Assembly: GCA_030447875.1 (NCBI GenBank)
Contig: JAUJOA010000001.1
Coordinates: forward strand, 154,946 to 218,945
DNA from: Thermoleophilaceae bacterium
GTDB lineage: Bacteria; Actinomycetota; Thermoleophilia; Solirubrobacterales; Thermoleophilaceae
Direction: 5' to 3'
Length of the DNA: 64,000 nt
Position numbers and translations under genes: made by a program. Positions 39,813 through 46,533 of the stretch are shown piece by piece. The first letter of the stretch is position 1. Every line of letters begins with the position of its first letter. Under the pieces are notes generated by a model. The model had not been told where the DNA came from, made no database searches, and saw only the letters and a program-made list of their open reading frames with translations.

Positions 39813-40579
39813 CGCCCCGGGTCGACATCGAGGCCGACCAGAGCGGCGGCGCTCCCTCGCCTCCGGCGGTGGGGTCGAGCCCAGGGCAGAAGTCGCTCAC
39901 GATCGGAGCGGTCTGCAAGCAGCTCGAGCGCGAGTTCCCGGAGATCTCGATCTCGAAGATCCGCTACCTCGAGGACCAAAAGCTGCTCTCGCCGCGCCGG
40001 ACGCGCGGCGGCTACCGCCTCTACGCGCCGGCCGACGTGACGCGATTGCGCACGATCCTCCGCCTCCAGCGGGACGAGTTCCTGCCGTTGCGCGTCATCC
40101 GGCAGGAGCTGGCCGCCGGGCGGGCGGAGACGGAGGTCGCAAAGGGGGGATCCTCAGATCCCAGGGCGCTTCGGCGGGCCACCGTCGAGGTCAAGGGCAA
40201 GGGCGCGTCCTACCGGCTGAACGACGTGGTGGATGAGACGGGCGCCGAGGCCTCGCTCGTCCGGGAGCTCGAGGAGTACGGGGTCATCAAGGGTGAGAGG
40301 CGCGACGGAGACGTGTTCTACGACGACACCGAGCGGGAGATCGTCCGGGCCGTCTGTGAGCTTGCCCGCTTCGGCGTCGGCGGCCGCAACCTGCGGGTGT
40401 TTCGGACCTCGGCCGACCGCGAGGCGGCGCTGCTCGAGCAGATCCTCGCGCCTGCCCTGCGCTCCCGCAACTCCGAGCGTCGCAAGGAGGCCGTCGAGGC
40501 GCTCGAGAATCTGGCGGCCATCGCCTCGCACCTCAAGCACCTTCTCCTCGTACGCGACCTCCGGAAGATCACCTCGTAA
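39809..40579 (+). CDS. MerR-family transcriptional regulator (FtsR-like)
   Basis: A 256-residue regulator. After a disordered 25-residue N-terminus, the MerR winged helix reads LTIGAVCKQLEREFPEISIS then KIRYLEDQKLLSPRRTRGGY and RLYAPADVTRLRTILRLQRD. The middle part (YRLNDVVDETGAEASLVREL) looks like a second small HTH-like module. No Cys-rich effector site is seen, so it is not a metal sensor. Position after an FHA gene matches the mycobacterial Rv1827-Rv1828 (FtsR) pair. The GTG start overlaps the FHA gene stop by four bases. Confidence 0.85.
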   Translation: MTPRVDIEADQSGGAPSPPAVGSSPGQKSLTIGAVCKQLEREFPEISISKIRYLEDQKLLSPRRTRGGYRLYAPADVTRLRTILRLQRDEFLPLRVIRQELAAGRAETEVAKGGSSDPRALRRATVEVKGKGASYRLNDVVDETGAEASLVRELEEYGVIKGERRDGDVFYDDTEREIVRAVCELARFGVGGRNLRVFRTSADREAALLEQILAPALRSRNSERRKEAVEALENLAAIASHLKHLLLVRDLRKITS

Positions 40580-41100
40580 TCGATCTCCGCGACCACATCC
40601 GCGACATCCCTGACTTCCCGCGACCGGGAATCGTGTTCAAGGACATCACCCCGCTCCTGCTCGACGGGCGGGCGCTCGACCGCACCATCGCTCTGCTGGC
40701 CGACTACGCGACCGGCCGCGAGATCGACTTCGTGGTCGCCGCCGAGGCGCGCGGGTTCGTGCTCGGCGGCGCCCTGGCCGCACGGATTGGCGCCGGCTTC
40801 ATCCCGGCGCGCAAGCCGGGGAAGCTACCGGCGGCTACCGCCTCGGTCGACTATGCGCTCGAGTACGGAGTCGACGCGCTCGAGATGCACAGCGACGCCC
40901 TCGAGGGCGGCGCTCGGGTGCTCGTCCACGACGACCTGCTGGCCACCGGCGGCACCGCCCGCGCCGTGTGCGAACTGGTGGAGGCGGCGGGCGCGCAGGT
41001 ACACGGCTGCGCGTTCGTCATCGAGCTCGGGTTTCTCCCCGGGCGGCGACAGCTGAGCAGCTACGACGTGCACAGCCTCATCACTTACGACGGCGGATGA
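40579..41100 (+). CDS. apt: Adenine phosphoribosyltransferase with a non-canonical (ATC) start as read
   Basis: Purine salvage: adenine plus PRPP to AMP. The family N-terminus is visible as DLRDHIRDIPDFPRPGIVFK followed by DITPLLLDG, then VAAEARGFVLGGALA, and the PRPP loop VLVHDDLLATGGTARAV. To include the conserved N-terminus, translation must begin at ATC 40579, which shares bases with the TAA stop of the MerR gene and has GGAAG eleven bases upstream; no ATG, GTG or TTG is in frame nearby. The first standard codon, GTG 40633, would delete 18 conserved residues. Either a rare start codon or a base error (ATC for ATG) is implied. Confidence 0.88.
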   Translation: MDLRDHIRDIPDFPRPGIVFKDITPLLLDGRALDRTIALLADYATGREIDFVVAAEARGFVLGGALAARIGAGFIPARKPGKLPAATASVDYALEYGVDALEMHSDALEGGARVLVHDDLLATGGTARAVCELVEAAGAQVHGCAFVIELGFLPGRRQLSSYDVHSLITYDGG

Positions 41101-41128
41101 TCGGGCGATCGGCGGTCAGCGATCCACG

Positions 41129-41605
41129 ATGCCGAACGTAACGCGCAAGCGGACGATCGAGGCGGGCGCCGACGACCTCTGGGCGCTCGTCTCCGATCCG
41201 CATCACCTGCCGCGCTGGTGGCCGCAGGTGCAGCGGGTCGAGGACGCGTCGCAGGGGGCGTGGACGAAGGTGCTCCTCACGCCGAAGGGCAAGACGATCC
41301 GGGCCGACTTCACACGCCTCGAGGACGATCCGCCTCGGCGCCTCGCCTGGCGCCAGGAGCTCGCCGAGTCTCCCTTCGAGCGCATCCTCTCCGAATCGGT
41401 TACCGAGATCTCGCTCGAGCCGACGGCCGCCTCGGCCACGCTGGTGGTGGTGCGTGCGCGACAACGTCTGCGCGGCCTTGCTCGCTTCGGCGCGCTGATC
41501 GTCCGCCGCGCCACCCGCAGGCAGCTCGATGAGGCACTGGCCGGACTCGACGCGATCGCAGGCCGGCGTTCAGCGGACCCATCGGCGCTGGGGCAGAGCC
41601 GGTGA
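41129..41605 (+). CDS. SRPBCC (START-like) family protein
   Basis: A 158-residue protein of the polyketide-cyclase/START-like fold, which binds hydrophobic ligands. The N-terminal signature RTIEAGADDLWALVSDPHHL then PRWWPQVQRVE is typical, followed by strands KTIRADFTRLEDDPPRRLAW and ISLEPTAASATLVVV and a C-terminal helix (RATRRQLDEALAGLDAIAG). Function unknown. The stop overlaps the start of the FAD oxidase by four bases, suggesting joint expression. Confidence 0.78.
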   Translation: MPNVTRKRTIEAGADDLWALVSDPHHLPRWWPQVQRVEDASQGAWTKVLLTPKGKTIRADFTRLEDDPPRRLAWRQELAESPFERILSESVTEISLEPTAASATLVVVRARQRLRGLARFGALIVRRATRRQLDEALAGLDAIAGRRSADPSALGQSR

Positions 41606-43266
41606 GCCGGCTCGATCCGCCCATGCGCTGGTGGGGGTGGGGCAGCGAGGGCCACGAGGGCGGTCTGCCGCAGGCCGCGGAGGCCTTCCTCGTCCACGAG
41701 CTCGAGCTGGACCCGCGACGGCCTCTACCGGCCCGGGTCGACCTCGAGGACGTCACCCTGTCCCATGGGGCTCCGGACGAGCTCATGAAGCCCCTGGCGG
41801 ACGTGGTGGGCAACGCGAACGTCCGCGCCGACCGTCTGACGCGAGTCGCGCACGCCGCCGGCAAGAGCTACCCGAACCTCGTGCGGATGCGCTCGGGCGA
41901 CGCGTCAGAGGCGCCGGGCGCCGTCGTCTACCCGGGCTCCCATGCCGAGGTCGACTCGATCCTCGCCCTGTGCGCGCGGACCGGCACGGCGGTGATCCCG
42001 TTCGGGGGCGGCACGAGCGTAGTGGGCGGCGTGGACCCGGTGCGAGGCGCGTTCGCGAACGCCATCTCGCTGGATCTAGGCAGGATGAACCGGGTCCTCG
42101 GCGTGGACGAGCGCTCCCTCACCGCGACACTGTCCCCGGGAATGACCGGTCCCGAGACCGAGACGGCGCTCGGGCGGCGCGGACTGACTCTGGGCCACTT
42201 CCCGCAGTCGTTCGAGTTCGCCACCATCGGAGGCTTCGTGGCCACGCGCTCCGCGGGGCAGGCCTCGACCGGTTACGGGCGGATCGACGAGCTCCTGCTC
42301 GGACTGCGGTGCGCCACGCCGGCCGGCGAGCTCGTCTCGAAGCCGCTTCCGGCCTCGGCCGCGGGGCCGGACCTCCGCGAGCTGCTGGTGGGCTCCGAGG
42401 GCACGCTCGGCGTCATCACCGAGGCAACGCTGTCGGTCCGACGGTCCCCGATGTCGCGCCGCTACGAGGCGTGGTCCTTTCCTGGCTTCGAGGCGGGCAC
42501 AGAGGCGTTCAGGTCACTCGAGCAGGGCGGTGCCGCCCCCGACGTGGCGCGGCTCTCCGACGAGGAGGAGACGCGGATGTCGCTCGCGCTGGCGGCGAGC
42601 CGGGGGGGCCGGCGGGCGGCGCTGACCCGCCGCGCCGGTAGCGCCTACCTGACGATGAGGGGGCACGAGGGCGGCTGCATCGCGATCGTCGGGTGGGAGG
42701 GCGAGGCCGCCGACGTGGCGCGGCGACGCGGCCTGAGCGCACGCCTGCTCCGCCGGACGGGGGGAATATCCCTCGGGCAGGGTCCGGGCCGCTCGTGGGC
42801 GCGGGGCCGCTACGCGGGTCCCTATCTACGCGACGACCTCCTGGACCGCGGCGTCATGGTGGAGACGCTCGAGACGGCCACCGAGTGGAGCAACGTGCGG
42901 TCCCTTCACCGGTCGATCGCCCTCGCACTTCGCGAGGCGCTGGCCGGCCGCGGCACGCGCCCGCTCGTCATGTGCCACATCTCGCACCTGTATCCCTCCG
43001 GGGCCTCGCTCTACTTCACCTTCCTCGCCCGCCAGGAGACCGGCGCCGAGATCGAGCAGTGGCGAGCGGCCAAGGGCGCGGCGACCGACGCGATCGTGGC
43101 AGCGGGGGGGACGGTCACGCATCACCACGCCGTCGGGCGCGACCACGCCCCGTGGATGCGCGCGGAGGTGGGGGACCTGGGCATCGAGCTGCTGCGCGCG
43201 GCGAAGGAACGACTCGACCCGCGTGGGGTCATGAACCCGGGCAAGCTGCTTCCCGCCGGCGGCTGA
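41602..43266 (+). CDS. FAD-linked oxidase, alkyl-DHAP synthase-like
   Basis: A 554-residue flavoprotein of the vanillyl-alcohol-oxidase/AGPS group. It has VVYPGSHAEVDSILALCA, the PP-loop for FAD VIPFGGGTSVVGGVDP, SPGMTGPETETALGRRGLTL, FATIGGFVATRSAGQASTGY, LLVGSEGTLGVITEATL, and the C-terminal active-site stretch VTHHHAVGRDHAPWMRAEVG, with DPRGVMNPGKLLP. The His-rich motif is characteristic of alkylglycerone-phosphate synthase, which makes ether lipids from acyl-DHAP; relatives include D-lactate and glycolate oxidases, so the substrate is not certain. Confidence 0.85.
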   Translation: MSRLDPPMRWWGWGSEGHEGGLPQAAEAFLVHELELDPRRPLPARVDLEDVTLSHGAPDELMKPLADVVGNANVRADRLTRVAHAAGKSYPNLVRMRSGDASEAPGAVVYPGSHAEVDSILALCARTGTAVIPFGGGTSVVGGVDPVRGAFANAISLDLGRMNRVLGVDERSLTATLSPGMTGPETETALGRRGLTLGHFPQSFEFATIGGFVATRSAGQASTGYGRIDELLLGLRCATPAGELVSKPLPASAAGPDLRELLVGSEGTLGVITEATLSVRRSPMSRRYEAWSFPGFEAGTEAFRSLEQGGAAPDVARLSDEEETRMSLALAASRGGRRAALTRRAGSAYLTMRGHEGGCIAIVGWEGEAADVARRRGLSARLLRRTGGISLGQGPGRSWARGRYAGPYLRDDLLDRGVMVETLETATEWSNVRSLHRSIALALREALAGRGTRPLVMCHISHLYPSGASLYFTFLARQETGAEIEQWRAAKGAATDAIVAAGGTVTHHHAVGRDHAPWMRAEVGDLGIELLRAAKERLDPRGVMNPGKLLPAGG

Positions 43267-43273
43267 TCGGCGC

Positions 43274-44152
43274 CTACGGCACCGCCGATGACGACGGGGC
43301 CGTCGCGCCGGCGAGGAACTCCTTCACGAGGGCGATCAGCCGCTCCGGCTGGTCCTGCGGAACGAACGTCCGCGAGTCGCGGATCTCCACGAGGCTCGAG
43401 TCCGGGATCAGCTCGGCGAGCCGGAGCGCGTGCTTCATCGGGAAGAACCTGTCCTCGGGCGCCCAGGCGATCAGCGCCGGTCCCCTGAATGCCCGAAGGC
43501 GCTCTGCGGCGGCGAGCGTGTAGCGCGGTCGAAGCTGGCGGAAGACGCGCGCGAGGTCCCGCCGGACGTCGGCGCTCGCTACCGCCGGCTCGCGGAACGA
43601 GTCGAGGATCTCGTCCGGGAAGGGCCGCTTGGCGAGCGTGCCCATCACGACTCGCGCCGCCCCGCGCGAGCGCATCCCCTGGGCGACGGGGAACAGGCCG
43701 CCAGGCACGTACCCGAGGAGCTGGAGGGGCTTGGCCGCGTGCGGAGGGAAGTTCGAAAAGGCGTCGCAGGGAGTGAGGACGAGTCGAGCGATCCGCTCCG
43801 GGTGGTCGGTCACGAGGATCTGGGTGAGTCCGCCGCCCGTGTCGTTGCCGACGACCGTCACCTCGCGCAGGTCGAGCTCCGCTATGAAGTCCGACATCAG
43901 TCGAGCTAGCCCCGGGGGTGTGAGGTCGGCGTCGGGCCTCATCGGGAGGTCGTGGGACCCGAGCGGCCAGTCCGGCGTGATGCATCGATGCCGCTCGGCG
44001 AGCGCCGGCACGACCTTTCGCCACAGGTCTCCGTTGACGAGCAACCCGTGGACGAACACGATCGGCGTGCCGCTCCCACGCTCGCGGTAGCGGACGGGGC
44101 CCTGGGCGAGCCTGACCTCCTTCTGAATGCCGAGCTCTTCCGATCGCGCCAT
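43274..44152 (-). CDS. Alpha/beta hydrolase with Asp nucleophile (haloalkane-dehalogenase-like)
   Basis: A 292-residue hydrolase: IVFVHGLLVNGDLWRKVVPA, nucleophile elbow VVGNDTGGGLTQILV, ALIAWAPEDRFFPMKHALRL near the C-terminus. The elbow residue is Asp, as in haloalkane dehalogenases and fluoroacetate dehalogenases, rather than Ser. The C-terminal catalytic His is not obvious: the usual place reads RDSRTFVPQDQPERL, with Thr/Phe where His normally stands, so activity is uncertain. It is divergent from a TetR gene with a palindromic operator between them, implying inducible expression. Confidence 0.8.
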   Translation of the reverse strand: MARSEELGIQKEVRLAQGPVRYRERGSGTPIVFVHGLLVNGDLWRKVVPALAERHRCITPDWPLGSHDLPMRPDADLTPPGLARLMSDFIAELDLREVTVVGNDTGGGLTQILVTDHPERIARLVLTPCDAFSNFPPHAAKPLQLLGYVPGGLFPVAQGMRSRGAARVVMGTLAKRPFPDEILDSFREPAVASADVRRDLARVFRQLRPRYTLAAAERLRAFRGPALIAWAPEDRFFPMKHALRLAELIPDSSLVEIRDSRTFVPQDQPERLIALVKEFLAGATAPSSSAVP

Positions 44153-44188
44153 GCTGGACTCCTCCCTGTAGTCGCCTACCGGCTGTGC

Positions 44189-44203
44189 ATACTAGCAGTA
44201 TGT
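44189..44203. promoter_or_regulatory. Palindromic operator between hydrolase and TetR genes
   Basis: CATACT-AGC-AGTATG is a perfect 6-base inverted repeat with a 3-base centre, in the 72-base divergent intergenic region, about 22 bases before the TetR start and about 37 bases before the hydrolase start. This is the usual place for a TetR autoregulatory operator controlling both genes. Confidence 0.65.
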
Positions 44204-44224
44204 TTCACACCAGTTGACTGCGCG

Positions 44225-44863
44225 ATGAGCAGGGTCGGCGCCGAGCTTCGGCCAAACTCCGAGTGGGTGGGACTCCGGGCCGAGCACACCAAGGAGACGC
44301 GCGGCGCCCTCATGGCCGCTGCGCGGGGGCTCTTCGCCGAGCGCGGCTACGCCGCGACATCCACCGAGGATGTCGTCCAGGCGGCCGGGGTCACCCGCGG
44401 GGCGCTCTATCACCACTTCAGCGGCAAGGAGGATCTGTTCCGGGCGGTCTACGAGGACGTGGAGGCCGAGCAGGCGGAGCGCATCGCGGCCAGGGCGCTC
44501 GCCGCGGAGCCGCCGGCTCGGCTGCAGGCCGGTCTCGAGATCTTCCTCGACGGATGCGCCGACCCGGCGTTTCGCCGGATCGCGATCATGGACGGTCCAT
44601 CCGTGCTCGGGTGGGAGGCCTGGCGCGAGATCGGGGCGCGCTACGGGCTGGGCCTGATCCGTCTGGCCCTAGAGGCCGCGATCGAGGCCGGCGACATCGA
44701 GCGTCAGCCGGTGGACCCGCTTGCGCACCTGCTCCTCGGCGCCCTGGCCGAGGCCGGCATGGTGATCGGGCACGCCGAGGACGTGGACGCCGCTCGACGG
44801 GAGGTCGGCGCGAGCCTGGAACGCCTGCTCGCGGCGCTCCAGAGGCGGGGCGAGGGAGCCTAG
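44225..44863 (+). CDS. TetR-family transcriptional repressor
   Basis: A 212-residue regulator with an N-terminal TetR helix-turn-helix: TRGALMAAARGLFAERGYAA then TSTEDVVQAAGVTRGALYHHF and SGKEDLFRAVYEDVEAEQAE, followed by an all-helical ligand-binding domain with FRRIAIMDGPSVLGWEAWRE. ATG 44225 gives a normal N-terminal arm. It probably represses the divergent hydrolase gene through the CATACT/AGTATG palindrome; the ligand is unknown. Confidence 0.9.
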   Translation: MSRVGAELRPNSEWVGLRAEHTKETRGALMAAARGLFAERGYAATSTEDVVQAAGVTRGALYHHFSGKEDLFRAVYEDVEAEQAERIAARALAAEPPARLQAGLEIFLDGCADPAFRRIAIMDGPSVLGWEAWREIGARYGLGLIRLALEAAIEAGDIERQPVDPLAHLLLGALAEAGMVIGHAEDVDAARREVGASLERLLAALQRRGEGA

Positions 44864-46077
44864 GGCGCGCCGCCGGTCGGAGGTGGAGCGCCTCCGCCGC
44901 CCTGCGGCGGCACCGCGCCCCCGCCTCCCTCCGGAAGCGTGGGCGCGCCGCCCGGCGCGGGCGGCTCGCTGCCCGGCGGTGCGGCGCCCCCCGCCTCGGG
45001 CGACGGCTGGCCTCCTGCGATACGCGCGCGCAGGACGGACTGCCCGGAGTGCGACGGATCGGGATTCTGGCCGGTCTTCTCGCGCGAGATGTCGACGAAC
45101 TTGTAGCGCTCAAAGTCGGCGGGGAGCGGCCCGGCGCCCACGTAGTTGCCCTGCTCATCCGTTATCTGCGCCCCGACCGACTGGGCGTCCTCGGGGCTGT
45201 TGTAGAGCCACACCTCGTAGACGTCGTTCCCGCTCACCGGCTCGAGGCGCGCCTGGACGATCAACAGCCGCTGGCCGGCCTCCTCGGCGACCGTGGCGAG
45301 CCCCGCTCCCTCACCGCCGTCCACCGGCTTCAACTCGAGCTGCGCGAGCACCTGGGCCTCACCGGCGGCGGGCTCGGCCGGCGGGGTGGAGGCCGTCTGT
45401 TCCGCTTCTTCGTCGTCGCCTCCGAAGATCTTGGGCACGAGGAAGACGGCGACCAGGACCACGCCCGCGAGCGCCAGAAGCGCCGCGAGAGCACCGAGGA
45501 CCCTGCGGCGTCGCACCACGGCCTCGGCCTCGGGGGAGAGGGACCGCCGCCGGGTGGTCGTTGCCTCATCGTCGGCGGGCACCGTTGCCGCGGTAGTCCG
45601 CTCGCCGGAGGGGCGCTCGCGCCTCGCGGGTCTCGGCTTCTCCTGCGCCGGCGCCTCGGCCGCTGACACACCCTCGTCCCTGGCCCGCCGGAGCCGGGCG
45701 CCGCGGCGGGCGGGGGCGGCCTCGCCCTCGGGGATCGCCGGCTCAGCCCCGTCCTGATACAGCTCGGCGAGGGAATCCACCGTGGACAGCGCCCAGGCGC
45801 GGGCAGGCTCGGAGCGCTTCATATGCCCGCGCGTGGCCGTCGACTGGGGCCCGGCTTGCTGGCCCAGCACGTAGTCGGCGAGCTGGTCCCGCCACTCGGG
45901 GTCCACGCGCTCGGCCGTTCGCGGCGCGAGGGCCGCGAGCGCCTCACGGGCGTGCTCGCGGACTCGCGAGGCGGGCATGCCGAGCATGTCGGCGATGTCG
46001 TCGTAGGACTGACCGCGACGCAGGACGAGCTCGATGATCGCGCGCTTGTCGGGCGGCAGCTGGTCGAGGGTGGCCAT
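44860..46077 (-). CDS. Sigma-region-4-like HTH fused to a membrane-spanning RskA-like anti-sigma domain
   Basis: A 405-residue protein of unusual make-up. Residues 1-52 look like sigma-70 region 4 (LPPDKRAIIELVLRRGQSYD, DIADMLGMPASRVREHAREA). Residues about 60-105 (WRDQLADYVLGQQ, HMKRSEPARAWALSTVDSL) resemble the N-terminal anti-sigma segment without zinc ligands. A basic linker, one membrane span (about 200-222, VLGALAALLALAGVVLVAVF), an extracytoplasmic domain similar to the anti-sigma-K factor C-terminus (VYEVWLYNSPEDAQSVGAQI) and a Gly/Pro-rich tail follow. It may regulate a sigma factor or bind DNA at the membrane. No separate sigma gene is adjacent. Confidence 0.7.
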   Translation of the reverse strand: MATLDQLPPDKRAIIELVLRRGQSYDDIADMLGMPASRVREHAREALAALAPRTAERVDPEWRDQLADYVLGQQAGPQSTATRGHMKRSEPARAWALSTVDSLAELYQDGAEPAIPEGEAAPARRGARLRRARDEGVSAAEAPAQEKPRPARRERPSGERTTAATVPADDEATTTRRRSLSPEAEAVVRRRRVLGALAALLALAGVVLVAVFLVPKIFGGDDEEAEQTASTPPAEPAAGEAQVLAQLELKPVDGGEGAGLATVAEEAGQRLLIVQARLEPVSGNDVYEVWLYNSPEDAQSVGAQITDEQGNYVGAGPLPADFERYKFVDISREKTGQNPDPSHSGQSVLRARIAGGQPSPEAGGAAPPGSEPPAPGGAPTLPEGGGGAVPPQGGGGAPPPTGGAP

Positions 46078-46101
46078 TGCCAGAAGGGTAACCTGCCGCC
46101 G

Positions 46102-46530
46102 GTGTCAGTCGGGCCACCGATCCGCGTCGCCGTCGAAGCCTCGCTCGACGGCACACTGGGGTTCGAAGCCATAGAGATCGGACCGGAGCGCGCACGGGGA
46201 CGGGTCGAGGTCGAGGACCGCATCCGCCAGCCGTTCGGCCTCGTGCACGGGGGCGTGTATGCCGCGCTGTCCGAGTCGCTCGTGTCGCGGGCGACCTTCG
46301 AGGCGGTCAACCGGGACGGCATGATCGCGGTGGGCCTCTCGAACGACACCAGCTTCATCCGTCCCGTGATGAGCGGAGCGGTGCACGCGGAGGCCCGGCG
46401 GCGGCACCGCGGGCGGACCACGTGGCTGTGGGAGGTTGAGTTGACCGACGACGACGGTCGGCTCTGCGCCCTCTCCCGCGTCACTATGGCCGTCCGTCCT
46501 GCCGAGCCCCCGACGGGCGGGCGTTCCTAG
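46102..46530 (+). CDS. PaaI-family thioesterase
   Basis: A 142-residue hotdog-fold thioesterase. The active-site region RIRQPFGLVHGGVYAALSES carries the HGG motif and the following acidic residue typical of PaaI/YdiI proteins, with VGLSNDTSFIRPVMSGAVHA and WEVELTDDDGRLCALSRVTM after it. Such enzymes hydrolyse aryl- or acyl-CoA; the YdiI type serves menaquinone synthesis. GTG 46102 is 24 bases from the divergent sigma4/RskA-like gene. Three bases separate its end from the convergent nadE. Confidence 0.85.
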   Translation: MSVGPPIRVAVEASLDGTLGFEAIEIGPERARGRVEVEDRIRQPFGLVHGGVYAALSESLVSRATFEAVNRDGMIAVGLSNDTSFIRPVMSGAVHAEARRRHRGRTTWLWEVELTDDDGRLCALSRVTMAVRPAEPPTGGRS

Positions 46531-46533
46531 CCG

